64,000 nucleotides of DNA from Darksidea phi (Eukaryota; Ascomycota; Dothideomycetes; Pleosporales; Lentitheciaceae). The DNA lies in the NCBI GenBank assembly GCA_030770425.1, contig JASJFT010000013.1, positions 124,001 to 188,000 of the forward strand, read 5' to 3'. Below the pieces are notes generated by a model. It had not been told where the DNA came from and did not search any database. It saw nothing but the letters and a program-made list of their open reading frames with translations. The first letter of the stretch is position 1. The number at the start of each line of letters is the position of its first letter. The translations under genes were made by a program, and so were the position numbers. Positions 11,525-22,998 of this stretch are shown piece after piece.

Positions 11525-12798
11525 ATGACGTCGCCCAACTCGACAACTACCGTGAATCTGAACGAGTCGCGAGCTGGTAAACTCGCGACTGTGATTATTC
11601 TCTTGCCGGCACTTGCTACGGTTTGCGTCGCGTTACGTGTCTACACCCGTTTCGTACTAGGAAGGAAGCGGCTTTTGGAAGACTACTTCATCATTCTGGC
11701 CATAGTAAGTGCATACTACCCGAGAGATAACGGAGGAGCTTCAAAGTATTTACATTCTTCATAGTTCTTCTCGATAGCGATGTCTGCATGTATGGGTATC
11801 TGTAAGTCTGCCCCCTTGTGCTTCACATACACGCTATGAGAACTGTTCCACTCATCAAGCTATTCTATGCTACAGCGGTTCTCCACGGTTACGGACGCCA
11901 TATTCAAACAGTCACTCGAGAGGATATTACTGTACAATTCAAGGTATGAGATATTGCAAACCTCTAGGTCCCTCTCTTTATCACTACGGAGGTAACTTTA
12001 TCTATTAGTCCTCAATTGCGGTTGGTCAATCCTACTTGCTTGTCCATCTATTCGTCAAGTCGTCGATCATGCGCCAGTACGCGCGGATTAGTGTTATGCC
12101 TTTTGAGAAGCGACTCTGCTACGCGATTATCGCTATCCTGGTTACGCAAACCATCACTTTTATCGTTGTCAACCTTTCTATATGTTCGCCTTTCGAAGCT
12201 CTGTGGAACCGACTTGTTCCTGGAGCCAAATGTCTCAATACCACCATGGTATTCATGGCCCAACTCTCCGTTACTATTGCTATGGATTTCGCCATCCTTA
12301 TTCTTCCAGCACCTATTCTAAAGCATTTGACGCTCCGGTGGCATCAGAAGTTGGCTGTCACAACAGCTCTATCATTTGGCAGTCTGTATGTATGCCCTCT
12401 ATGTGTTACCAATCGGAGATTTCTGGCTAATACGTACAAGTGCATGCATTGTTTCTATCCTTCGGATGACTAGCGTACGAGCATCGACTCAGTCGAAGGA
12501 CAGCACATGGGATAAGGTCTACAGTGGTTACTACGCGGTGATTGAGGTAAATACAGGCATTATTTGCTCCTGTATTGTCACACTAAGGCCGCTACTCCAA
12601 CGTCATTTCTCCTTCTTAGACCGTTGGCTGAACGCACTTTACAACCGGAGCGTGGCGTTGAAATCATGGAAGAGTCGTACTGGACCGGCTCCGGCTCCTC
12701 TGCAGTCGGGTACGATTGAGGGCAGTAACAACTCTGGATCGGAGTCGAAGGTGGAGCTTACAACCGTTAAAAGTGCCAGCAATGTGGCGGAGGTCTAG
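11525..12798 (+). CDS. Rhodopsin-domain (PTH11-like) seven-TM membrane protein
   Basis: Five exons (11525-11704, 11765-11801, 11876-11943, 12009-12385, 12441-12798) join in frame to 339 residues. The layout is that of the fungal integral membrane family (Rhodopsin_dom): an N-glycosylatable N-terminus, TM1 (VIILLPALATVCVALRVYTR), the LLEDYFIILA segment, then further TMs. Conserved marks are GYGRHI, ICSPFEALWN, the AMDFAILILPAPIL helix and an ACIVSILRM helix before the EVNTGIICSCIVTLRPL segment. The C-terminal tail is soluble and Ser-rich. The gene has no CFEM domain. An in-frame ATG at 11447 would add 26 residues; 11525 is chosen for the usual length. Function is unknown; relatives are putative surface receptors. 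Confidence 0.88.
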
Positions 12799-14390
12799 TC
12801 GGTATCGGTCCATAGTTTAATGTGAACCATCAACCATAATGGTAACTGCACGGTAGCAGAACAACGTGCATATCTCCCTTATTAGGGTTCATGGAGTGCT
12901 CTTTCTCTGAATGTCTGAAGCCGTGTTGTAGCGTCCAGTTCTTTGGATCGTTTTCTTTTGACCTAGTGGGTTAATTGCAGAGTGGATTAGGTACCGTCCA
13001 TTCATGACCCGGCAAGATCTCATCAAATTTTGACACATTTATCACTACAATCGAATCGTTGAGTCTAAACTATCCGGCCGCGTCACGCACCCTCCATGGT
13101 TATCATACTAGGGCGCACCCTAGTAGACGCCTTCCGACCCATACCATCACACCCTACTTAGTACAGTGACCATGCGCGATGGGGATGGACGTCCCCCGGA
13201 GAGTCTTCGCTGTAAGCACCTTCGGGTCCTATGGATAATAGTCGGAGTCAGATTTCTGCAGATGACCGTAGCCGTGTAGAACTGCAACGCATCATCCCAA
13301 ACTACAAGAGATATCGCATTCCGAAAAGCAACTGCTAGGATGGCTTAGTTCAGGCAGGATGAAGTAGGTTGAAATGCTCATAAAACTCCCCTCGTATTTT
13401 CCGCCATCAACCTCCTCACGCTCCACTATCCCCCTTCGTATCCGTTCCATACCTCTACTCTCCACAAATCATCTCGCCTTTCTTCCGACACAGCCTGCAC
13501 GTGACCCTCCACGGATGCCTCAGATACCAAACACCCGGCCGTCAGGCTGCTAGATACATGAGCAGCTGGCAGCCTCACTGTCGGTGACTATGTTTGCCCA
13601 CCGCGAGCGTATGTACGAGGGCGTGGTACTTATATATTCCCACCCCGATGGGTTCGCCAGATGATTTGAGATGAATAGACAGGACGAGAAATCAGCATAT
13701 ACAGCAACTCTTATATGTAAAACCATACTCCAAGTTTGGTTACGAGGCATACTTCAAACTAGAGTTAAGAAAAGGGTCATTATTAAGCTTAGTAGCCAGC
13801 CAAAGTCATCCATGCATCGTGAAGCTCTTGAGCTGGACACGAAACCAAAAAAAAACCACGGCCTCACTGCAGAAGCAGTTGACGCGGTCGCTGCATGAAT
13901 TAGATAGAAATGTCTTGCAACCATCTGCTATTATGCCCTAGTTACTTACATTATCCTCAGCTTTAACAATATAATCAAGTCCAAGCCTCTGCCCACCTCG
14001 TCCATCCTCAATATGCACCCAATGTTTGCAAAGACAAATCATACAAAACATACATACAAGTTAATCGGTAGTGTTAAAACTCACCTCACTTCCCCACGAC
14101 AGATATATTGACATAAGTAGAGCAACACGCACAAGGGCTGACTCTCGGTCACATTGAACATGTCTAGAGTAATCGTCAATTCGATTAGATTTCATACCTG
14201 AGCTATGCTTGCATGCACCTATATCTCCAGTGCCAAACTACAGCGCGAAGTACTCAAGCAAAAGCAACGCTCGTTACACACAGCGCAGCAACTACCGCCA
14301 CATTGCTCAAAGGAACCTCATCCGCCTCTCAAACGCACACTCAATGCCCAAACAGCGCTCCGAAATATCACTTACACGCAGCTGCTCAAT
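12799..14390. other. Intergenic, no gene seen
   Basis: About 1.6 kb with short non-homologous frames only. It should include the 3' ends of the converging rhodopsin-domain and GH18 genes. Confidence 0.5.
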
Positions 14391-17300
14391 CTAGCGCTCT
14401 GTAACCATGTCCTCGGCTGCAGCCTCAAGGACAGAGTCGACACCAGCCTCGACCCCACCTTCAATACCGAGACGAGATCCTGGAGGTGCTTTATCCCCAC
14501 CATTTCCAAGGTAACCGAACCAGCAGTTGAATTCGCGCAGCGCGACGCCATTTGAGTCCTTGCCCCACTTGTCATTCAAACTGTCACAGCCCATAGATCC
14601 CTCCATGTATCCCTGACACATTTCCATGCCTGCTTTGTCGCCACCCTTTTTGGTCTGCTCCGTCCACCACTTCGGCTGGCAGTTGTCGGGCATCCACCAG
14701 TTGATTATGAACTTAAACTTGGACTCGTCGGGTATCCACGGCTTCCAAGGCTCCATAGTGATATCGAATGGAAGACGGTCACTTTCAGGCCGATTGATGC
14801 AGCTGATCTTCGATCCATCCTTATCTCCTTGGCCACTGCCCGCTTCGTGGCCGTTCGAATCTATCAGAGTCCACAATATTCTGTAGGTTCCTTTTCCGTG
14901 CGGATCCGCCGAATGACGAATGTGAATTTTCCACGTACCACCATTGTGAATGGGCTCATCCGCAGGCCCAGAAGGCTTAGGGGGGTTCGAAGACGATGAG
15001 GACGAGGCCGAGGATGATTTTGTTGAAGAAGAGGAAGCCGAAGGGCTGAAGTGAAGGGTCGGAATGCTAAACGTCGCAGTCGAGTTGACTCGCTCCGGGA
15101 CATTGGGGGGCACGCCTTGGTTGTCGCCTTCGTCATCGTCGAGACTCAGCGGTGCCCGTGTACATGCTGCACCTTTGCTAGTAGTTCGTTTTGTGGTTGT
15201 AGTGCCCACGATGCCGCAGCCCGTCAAGGTAGCTCTATACAGCTCGGAGCAGGTGGAAGAGCTGGTCGAGACCGATGCGGAGGTCGGCGCAAAGTCGGTG
15301 CAGGTACTAAAGACCTCGGTGACTGTGGTCTTTTGGTTCTCTTCGCAGCTCTTGCGCCGGCTAGGTTCGCCTGTTGCGGGTCCGCAACCTTCGGAACGAG
15401 TGCACTTCGGGCCACTGCAAATCTAATTGATGAGTCAATATAGCAAAAGCGAGTAGCTGAGAATATATTTACCTCTTTTGGACAGGGAGTGCATCCTCCA
15501 TCCCAGTTACAAAGACCGTCACAACCAAGAATCCCGCAAGTTCCTATGAGGGTGTTAGAAAAGGCAAGCAGGCCATACATGAGCGGATCTTACCCCCACA
15601 ACCCCAGATTGGGCAGGGGTCGCAGCCGAAGAGGCCGCATTCCCCATCTATCTTGACGTCACTGTTGGGACAAGGCGGCCCAAACGGAAGACCCATCCAA
15701 CCACAGCCGCAGCCGAACAGCTTGGGTGGTTGGCCATCGGGACACTTGTTGTCTTTTCCTGGGGGTCCCGGTTTTGGTGTGGATGAAGGCCTAGGTGGAG
15801 GGAGGCTTGCAGGGGGCGTGGTCGGACCTGGCTTGTTGCTGGCAGGTGTAGAACCGGGGGGATTTGTTGGATTAGGCCCCTTAGACGGATTTGGCTTGTT
15901 GGTCGGATTGGGCCCGTTTGATGGATTGGGCCCGTTGGACGGGTCTGGCCTATTCGTGGGATTAGGCCCATTAGACGGATGAGGCCCATTAGACGGATGA
16001 GGCCCATTAGACGGATGAGGCCCATTAGACGGATGAGGCCCATTAGACGGATTAGGCCCATTAGACGGATGAGGCCCATTAGACGGATTAGGCCCATTAG
16101 ACGGATGAGGCCCATTAGACGGATGAGGCCCATTAGACGGATTAGGCCCATTAGACGGATTAGGCTTATTGGTCGAGTTAGGCCCATCGGACGGATTTGG
16201 TTTGCTAGTTTTTCCCGGAACTGGAACTGGAAAAACGAAGGGGTCTGTGGTACTGGACTCTTTCGTAGTGGACGTGATTGGAAAAACGAAGGGGTCTGTG
16301 GTACTGGACTCTTTCGTAGTGGACGTGATTGGAAAAAGGGAGCCACCGGAACTGGATACAGTCCTTGAGACTGGTGTAGTTGGTGTTGCACTGCCAGATG
16401 TGGAGCCTAAAGATTGAGCTGCTGTAGAACCGGAACCAGTGGACAGAAGAGTCGAACCACTGGCTGAGATGCTTGGAGTGGTCGATCCGGTCTGCGAGAT
16501 TAGAGAAGGAGAGGAAGTTGTTTTGGTACCGACTGGGACCCATACGAACGTACTACCAGAAGGCGATAGGGTGGAGCCTTCAATGGCGCTAGTAGTCCTG
16601 CTCATACCATTCGAACCGCTTGGAGTAATGAACCCAGTCTGCGAGCTCGAAGAAGGCGCCGCAGTAGTGCCAGTCGACAAGGTAGTGCTATCAGTAACAG
16701 ATGGGACAGAACTACCATCAACGCTTGATGTCACTGAGTTTGAGTTGGTCGGAGCTCTGGAACCGGTCCGCGAACTTATGGCGCCTGATGTGGTAACTGA
16801 AGGCGTACCGCTCTTGCCAGTGGTTGGCTGTGGAAAAGGCAGAATAACGTCAGTCGAAGAGTGCTTATTGGTAGAACTAACTGATGAAATGGATGAACCA
16901 GCCGAATTAGTCGCTGTTGTTTGCGCACTTGAGCCAACTGCACCACTGGAGCTGCCACTGACAGAGTTGGATGCTTGAGAGGAGACTGATGTACCCAATG
17001 CTTGCGAAGTGCCTGGAGCATGAGAACTACCAGGCGCTTGAGACAAGCTGGGCGTTCCACTGGGTGCCTGAGAAGAGCCTGGAGACCCTGTCAGGGCAAC
17101 AGATGAGGCTCCAGAGCCCGTAGGACCAGGGGCCGGGACCGGGACCAGAGGAGGAACATTGCTGTTCAAAGTCAGTAACGTTGCAAGGCCAAAAGAACGG
17201 AACAATGGCACTTACCCTTTCCCATCACACGTATTATAGTCTATGGCCCAGATGACAGTGCCGCTCATGCAGCGATCGTCGGCTAGACCCTTCTTCAACG

Positions 17301-18441
17301 CAATTGTCTCCTCGTCATCGTAGGCTACCCATTGACTCTCCCAGTAGGCATGCTTTGCACTAGCACCCCCAATGATCAAACCAGATTTGGCGAAGCCAGT
17401 CGAGATCAGACGCTTGATTTCGCAGTTGCTGATGATGCCCTCCTGGTTCGTGCAAGAACGCCTGAAGCTGGGGCCGGTAAAGTCGCAGCCGTAGTGCAAA
17501 CACCCTGAGGACGCTGCTGTATACCCGCGGCCGTAGTAGGCGAGACCCAAGGTAAACTTGTCCGGCTTCACTCCAGAGCTCCACAAGGCATTGAGGCGAG
17601 CATCTATTTCTTTTAAGTCTGTGTGAGCGCGCATCGTGGAGCCCAAATCGGGGGTCTTCGCGTCCCAATGGCCGTGTAAGTCGTAGGTCAGGACATTGAA
17701 CCAGTCAACATAGGGTTCAAGCGACTTGATGTCTATGTTCTTGAGAAAGGCATAGTCATGAGGAAGCACACATGTGAGTCCGTACTTGGTACCGAGGGCC
17801 GCACGTAGCTCCTTGAGAAGGGCAACGTAATTCTCTTTGTCTGCATCACGACCGCCGCGGTTGCTGGCTGCCGGCCATTCCCAGCTGAGGTCAAGCCCCT
17901 GGAAGCCATATTCCTTGAGCATGTCGAGCGTGGTCGAGATGAAGACAGCGCGGTTGCTCTCTGTGAACACCATATCAGACCAGGTGGTGCGCGTCTCGCC
18001 CTCGTCGCTAAACTCCCAGCCGCCTACACCGAGCCATGTCTGCACGCCACGGCTCTTCAATGCGGTGAATTGGCGAAAGACGTCTGCGTCGGCGGAGTTT
18101 TGGAGGCGAATCTTGTAGGTGCTGGGGTGGATGGAGGCGAAGGCGAGGTTGAGATGGGTGAGGCCTGCCGTCTGGATTTGAGACGGCCATACTTTGTCGC
18201 ATTGGCGGGTGCGGACGTTCCATGCTTGATAATACGCGATAGACCGCCCATTGGAGGCGGTGCCGCTAGCATTGCCGCAGGTGGGAACGTTTTCCACATG
18301 CACCGTCTGCTCGAGGAGATGGTGGTTACTGTCCATGTTGGGCAGTGTATCCCCAAGAGACTGTCCCGGGGCGCCCCAGTACGTGACGTTGGATGCCGCG
18401 CTGGCAAGCCCAGCCAGGGTGGCGAGCGGGGCAAGTCGCAT
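14391..18441 (-). CDS. GH18 chitinase-like protein with repeat linker and Cys-rich module
   Basis: Four exons (18441-17216, 17161-15594, 15543-15473, 15422-14391; introns of 54, 50 and 50 bp) give 1298 residues. A signal peptide (residues 1-17) precedes a GH18 barrel at about 45-405, with the AYYQAW start, GVGGW, the catalytic strand, LTYDLHG and the C-terminal VIWAIDYNTC. The catalytic strand reads QGLDLSWEW: Asp184 and general acid Glu188 are present, but the Asp normally two before Glu is Ser186 and the first Asp is Gln181. A Ser/Thr linker and an (H/N)PSNGP repeat linker follow (to about residue 830). A Cys-rich block with CGLFGC and CGILGC repeats is next, then a C-terminal domain as in killer-toxin-type subgroup C chitinases. 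It is secreted, probably wall-associated. No LysM or CBM18 is seen. Hydrolytic activity is doubtful. Confidence 0.9.
15886..16200. repeat. 18-bp minisatellite encoding (H/N)PSNGP
   Basis: About 16 copies of an 18-bp unit, CCCATTAGACGGATGAGG or its TTAGG variant, run in frame through exon 2 of the GH18 gene. The centre (about 15960-16165) is nearly perfect and the edges are degenerate. A change in copy number would alter linker length without breaking the frame. Confidence 0.9.
16229..16330. repeat. 51-bp tandem duplication in the GH18 linker
   Basis: Two essentially identical 51-bp copies start at 16229 and 16280. They encode a 17-residue unit (ITSTTKESSTTDPFVFP) repeated in tandem in the Ser/Thr linker. 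Confidence 0.9.
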
Positions 18442-19058
18442 GATTCCGGTGTCGAAAGGTAGAGTCAATTTGTCTACTATCAGTGGGGGCGGAAGGGGGT
18501 ACACAGATAGCGAACAGGCGAGGTTGAGTCCTAGAGACTCGACGAAGCGGACGAAGAGAGACCGAGGTGCGAATGCTTATGTATCGGGCGGTCTCGAGGT
18601 AGTGCGTCATATTTTGGGTGTTACTGAGGAGAGCAGCTCGTTCGACGTGAAGTTTGCCTAGGAAAGGGGGTGTATCATTTTGTGGAAAGAAGGTTCCGTA
18701 CGGTGTTGCTAAGGCGGGAGCACTGTTGTGAAAGAGCTATGGGTCGAAACTTGTGCAAAAGTACTGAATCTAGGGTCATAGTCAGCAAAGCGTATTCAGA
18801 GAGAGAGAGCTATTGGTACCTGTTATCTGTTTTAGGGCTGAGGTGTGGATTGCAAGTCTAGAACGAGCAAGAGCTGGGCGGTGGATCAAGCACGTATACG
18901 CAATTATGTAGACTTTCATATACGGCGCATCTCCACACATCCTCTCGCTATTCATGTCATGTAAAATATTATATTATCCCCTTGACCCCGTGTAGTAGAT
19001 GACCATCTCAGAAAACGTGCGTCAAACGTTTCTAGCCTCTCCTCCAAAATGGCTACCC
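18442..19058. other. Intergenic, promoter of the GH18 gene
   Basis: About 620 bp between two genes on the minus strand. I see no gene. An in-frame upstream Met at 18504 exists but would bury the signal peptide. Confidence 0.45.
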
Positions 19059-20252
19059 TTACTCTAAATAACGGTCCTCATACCCATCCGGAGCACTAAC
19101 AGGATTACACCTCGCAACCTTCCCCCCCAAATCCGCCACATAATCCCAACCCCACCTAGCCGCCATCCCATACACCGGATAATCCGTACTCACAATATGC
19201 GCACCGCTCCGCAACGCACTGTCCCTCATCGTCGTATTGCGACTCAGCACCGTCTTTAGCGGCACATCCGCCCTCGTCCGCACAATATACCCTTTCTCAA
19301 CTAGGCGCTGGATCTCGGCCAGGTCGGCGCCGGTAGGCTCGTTGTGCTTGATTACCGCGCAGTCGGGCGCGCCTTCAATGCTGTTAGTGAAGACGGTGCG
19401 GTTTTGCAGCGAGGTGCGGCCGGCTGTGTACAGGTTGCGTGGATCGGTGGTGATGTTGGGTTTGGGGTCGTTGTCGAAGAAGAACATGAAACGGCCGCGG
19501 ATGTCGTCTAGAAGAGGCCATCCATTCTCGAGGACGCTTTCTTCAAGCGTGGAATTGCCTTTGTGGACGTCGTCTGGAACTAGTAATTGCGAGCGGGGAA
19601 ATACGGAGAGAATCTCTGCATCGACGTTCAGGAGGCGAGGAAGCGTCCAGTTGGTTGCTTCGCCGGGGCACACACCGCCAAGTTCACAAGCTGGAGTGTC
19701 GGTCTTGAGTTCGAGATCGATGATGATGGGGACGTGGTTACTATTGCGATCGGACCACTCTTTCAAAACAGCAAGACAGGCCACGAACGTGTGGCACACA
19801 GAGTCCGGGTCGAAATCCGTGACGTGGAAGACTTTAATGCCTGGGTCCAGCAGCACCGCGCCATCGAAGGGCGTGCTAGCATTAGTCAAGTTGGACAGCG
19901 TCCAGATGAGCGGCGGGTAGTACAGGCCGCCTTTCTCGTCGGAGTGCAGGTCTAGCTCTAACGAGCGCACGGCTTGGTGTTGCAGCTGGTTGGACAGGTC
20001 CGAGTGCGAGTAGTAATAGTCCTCTGGCGATGAAACGTATTTCTCGAAGATGGCGCGCTCGGCTAGAGAGATTTCACGGTGGTATGAGTTGTGGGTTCCG
20101 ATGACTTGGATGTGGTTGAGACGGATGCCAGATGCGTTATGTTTGGAGGCCGATGCGCCGTCTGCCCCGTGTCAGTATGCATTTCGTATAAAAAACCTTC
20201 AAGTCTTACACGCAAAGAGCAGGACGCTCGCGGTTACTATTTTGCCGAACAT
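19059..20252 (-). CDS. Secreted Ca-dependent PI-PLC-like phosphodiesterase
   Basis: Two exons (20252-20210 and 20161-19059, 48-bp intron) encode 381 residues. The short first exon supplies most of a signal peptide (MFGKIVTASVLLFAYGASA). The mature protein has the PI-PLC-C1-type TIM-barrel marks: IGTHNSYH with catalytic His38 and LELDLH with His87. A further barrel strand (PIIIDLEL) follows, and STDYPVYG lies near the C-terminus. Family members cleave phosphoinositide or related head groups with Ca. Several NxS/T sites fit a secreted, glycosylated enzyme. A TATATATA box lies at 20342-20349, about 90 bp upstream. The start is supported by the signal peptide only when exon 1 is included. The exact substrate is not predictable. 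Confidence 0.85.
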
Positions 20253-20341
20253 GCCGACTTCACTCTCGGTCTGGAGCCTCGCGCAAAGATACAAAACGCT
20301 TAGAAGACACGACAAAGATCCAAGAAGCACAAAGCATGCTC

Positions 20342-20349
20342 TATATATA
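20342..20349 (-). promoter_or_regulatory. TATA box of the PI-PLC-like gene
   Basis: On the minus strand TATATATAG lies about 90 bp upstream of the ATG at 20252, a usual spacing in this window. Confidence 0.45.
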
Positions 20350-20604
20350 CTCTGGCGCATGTTGTCAAGCTTGCGTTCGCACTTGGGGGTCGAGATGAAG
20401 TCGGTCGCAGACCCCTGCGTCGATCCAGGCACATGTGTGGGAGACGGGCGTTGATTGGACGAAAACTTGTCTTCAGCAAGCCGATAGGGACGACATCGGT
20501 TCGATCGCAAGAAACGTTGAAGATCAATAGCAAGAGCTTTCCCGACATGACAACAGAAGTGAAATGCATTAGCTAGTCAACATCTTGCAATCCCGGAGAC
20601 CCCA

Positions 20605-21419
20605 TCACCAGGGGAAGCTCTTCCCATACTTTGCAATAAAAGTGCCAACTTCAGCATCTCTCTTGCCCTCTACAATCTCCAGAATTCCCTGCGCACTCGT
20701 CTCCGAGCTCTCACCACCAGTGTCTTTCCTCCACTGCCGATCCTCCTCGCCCGTAAGATTCGTGATAACAAACCCCGGACAAAAGCACCAAACTTTGCAC
20801 CCAAACTCCTTCAGTTCCTTATACTGACAGGCCGTCAACATGTTGAGTGCGGCTTTGCTCATACGATAGATGTTGTATGACACTTGGTAGCTCTCGGAAC
20901 TGGGATTGGAGCGCTCTGCGATGCTTCCGAGTGCCGAAGTCACATTGATGACTTTGGCTGATTTGGAGGCTTTGAGGAGTGGGATAAGCGCTTGTGTCAG
21001 CAAGGTTGGACCGAAGACGTTGGTCTCGAAGATGGCGTGGAGGTCAGCGCGAGTTGGCACTTGCGTTTTGTTTGCTATTCCAGCGTTGTTCACGAGAACG
21101 TCGAGACGGCCAAAGTCCGTTTCAATCCTTTTCGCTGCGGCATTGATGGAGTCGTCGGAAGTGACATCGAGTTCGAGCAGGCTAAGGGTGCCTTGAGGCT
21201 TAAGTTTTTGGAGTTCGTCAAGGCATGCTTTGCCCTTGGTGACGTTGCGCACACCCATAATGACATGGTTGAAGGACGAGGCGGCAGCTAGGGCATACGC
21301 CGTGTCGTAGCCGACTCCGCTGCTGGCACCTGTGAACGTCAGTGAAGAAATTCTGGACGAGCTAGGACTTGAAGAAGTACGTTACCGGTCACGAGGATGA
21401 TCTGTTTATCAGTGGCCAT
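20605..21419 (-). CDS. Short-chain dehydrogenase/reductase
   Basis: Two exons (21419-21386, 21329-20605, 56-bp intron) encode 252 residues. The intron splits the nucleotide-binding motif; joined, it reads VTGASSGVGYDTA (TGxxxGxG). The other classical SDR marks follow in order: LDVTSDDS, VLVNNAGIA, the catalytic Ser in VINVTSALGS, and YRMSK with the Tyr-x-x-x-Lys pair, then CPGFVITNL. An NAD(P)(H)-dependent cytosolic oxidoreductase of the carbonyl-reductase type is expected. The substrate is unknown. The methyltransferase gene lies upstream on the same strand about 620 bp away, so the two could belong to one pathway, but no synthase is nearby. Confidence 0.92.
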
Positions 21420-22035
21420 TTCTAAGAACCGGACAGTCGTGTGACGGATCTCGTGCGTAGGTGTCCGTAGTGCAATGAATCCATACAGCAAAAACGGCTG
21501 GCTTTATATCTTAGTGAATGGTCATTTTAAGGATGGGTCAATGAAGAGATGACTCATGCACACAGTTCTTTGCCTACCTAGCGATCGAATGGGAGACTGA
21601 TAAACAGCCTCAAAGCTTCGGAGGAGAAAGAGAATTTTCCGTAAACCCCTAGTGCCGTTTGAATGCAGATTAATAGCATTGAGACAGCTCGGACTTAATC
21701 CCCGTAACTCCGATTTCGTCTTCTCATCCGGATGGACAATAAGAGCGGTGATGACTATCCTGGTTTCAAATCGCTTGTTCTGTGCCCGATCGCATGCTTC
21801 AATGAGCATACTTCGTTGATCCCGCCAGGTTACAAAGAAGCCGGGATGAACAATAGAGAAAGACAAACTGATAGCTAGAGAGTAGTAATATGCGAAACTC
21901 GTCCGCAAAGTCATATCGAAGTACCGTGGAGGAGTTGACGCCGGAGATGTGCAGTCTACATAAATCCGGGGCCGCTAGGATCGAACGAACAATTGGACAA
22001 CAGCCGATCTATGGTCCTGTGAATGTCAGCTTCAT
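21420..22035. other. Intergenic, no gene seen
   Basis: About 600 bp between the SDR start and the methyltransferase stop. It holds the SDR promoter; no coding motif is recognised. Confidence 0.4.
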
Positions 22036-22998
22036 TCACCCAGGCATCGGCCCGGGCGTAGCGCAATAACCACACATACTCTGCTTGTCGAGCTTGGGGT
22101 TCGGATTCGTCGCTCCCAGCTTGGTATTGATGACGCGGTCCTGCACGCCTTCGAAGCCCGCAGCCTTGAGCCAGCCCGGCAGTTCGTCACTCAATTCCAG
22201 ACTAGAGCCGAAGGCAGTGAAGACACCCTTCATGATGGCGACGAAGTTGCGCATGGCCGGGCCGGACTCGTCGGGCAGGACATTGGTCGCTTCGATGAGC
22301 TGAATCCAACCCCCGGGCTTCACTAACGCAGCCCAATTGCCCAGGGCCTGTTGCTGCACGGCTCCGCCACCGGTAAGGGCAAGACGCTGGTGGACAAAAT
22401 TGAAGGTCTTCTTCCACTCGTCGGGCCAGGGCTTGTTGATATCCTGCACCTGGTACACCTGGCCGACTGGCGGGCTAGCTGGGAAGTTGGACGGATCAAG
22501 ATCGGTGCCGACAAACTGATGCTCTACAGGCGCCATTAAGGCGGTCAGATCGCGAATCCAAGTACCTATAGCGCGCACAATCAGTGGGGGATGACAGAAC
22601 GCCGCGAGTTCGGCGGGGGTTTCGGCGTCTGGGCACTAGTACCAGTCGCCAGCCATACCCACGCACCATCTGCGGTAGCCGAATCCAAGATTCGCAACGG
22701 CTTGGACAAGTCCACTGGCGCCAGTACCAAGCCACCCATTTCGTCCTTGATCACATCGTGCTGGTTCGAGAGCCGGCTAGACTCCTCCTCGGACTCGAGG
22801 ATGTAATCGCTATGCTCGGGGGCTATGGCGTGGGTATGTGTGTGTTCGTGTGTGCTTCTGCGGTTGCGGCGTGCGGCGTAGGAAGCTGGTCACCAACTCG
22901 GAAAGCATAATCAGGTATCTTTTATCCTCGGCGAGCCTCTCACGTGCCTCTATGAAGCAGCTGGCGGCGAAGGCGGCAGATTGCGGCGCCCTTGTCAT
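22036..22998 (-). CDS. SAM-dependent methyltransferase (LaeA/UMTA-like)
   Basis: Proposed exons 22998-22944, 22822-22667 and 22565-22036 (introns 121 and 101 bp) join in frame to 246 residues. The two larger exons are well supported: SRLSNQHDVIK leads to motif I (LRILDSATADGTWIRDL, joined across the intron), the acidic motif II region GTDLDPSNFP, the FNFVHQRLAL motif, and the post-motif LVKPGGWIQLIEA. This order is that of fungal LaeA/UMTA-type methyltransferases. Motif I has Ser-Ala-Thr-Ala-Asp where the usual DxGxG glycines stand, as in some members of the class. The first exon is the weak point: it depends on a GTGAGA donor chosen for phase. A shorter N-terminus is possible. The acceptor molecule is unknown. 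Confidence 0.7.

Noticed and set aside
13107..13124. Short palindrome ACTAGGG-CGCA-CCCTAGT
   Set aside because: Arms of seven bases are too short to mean much in 64 kb; no adjoining gene uses it obviously.
14626..16978. Long plus-strand frames across the GH18 gene
   Set aside because: They mirror the repeat-rich minus-strand exons; composition is that of antisense reading.
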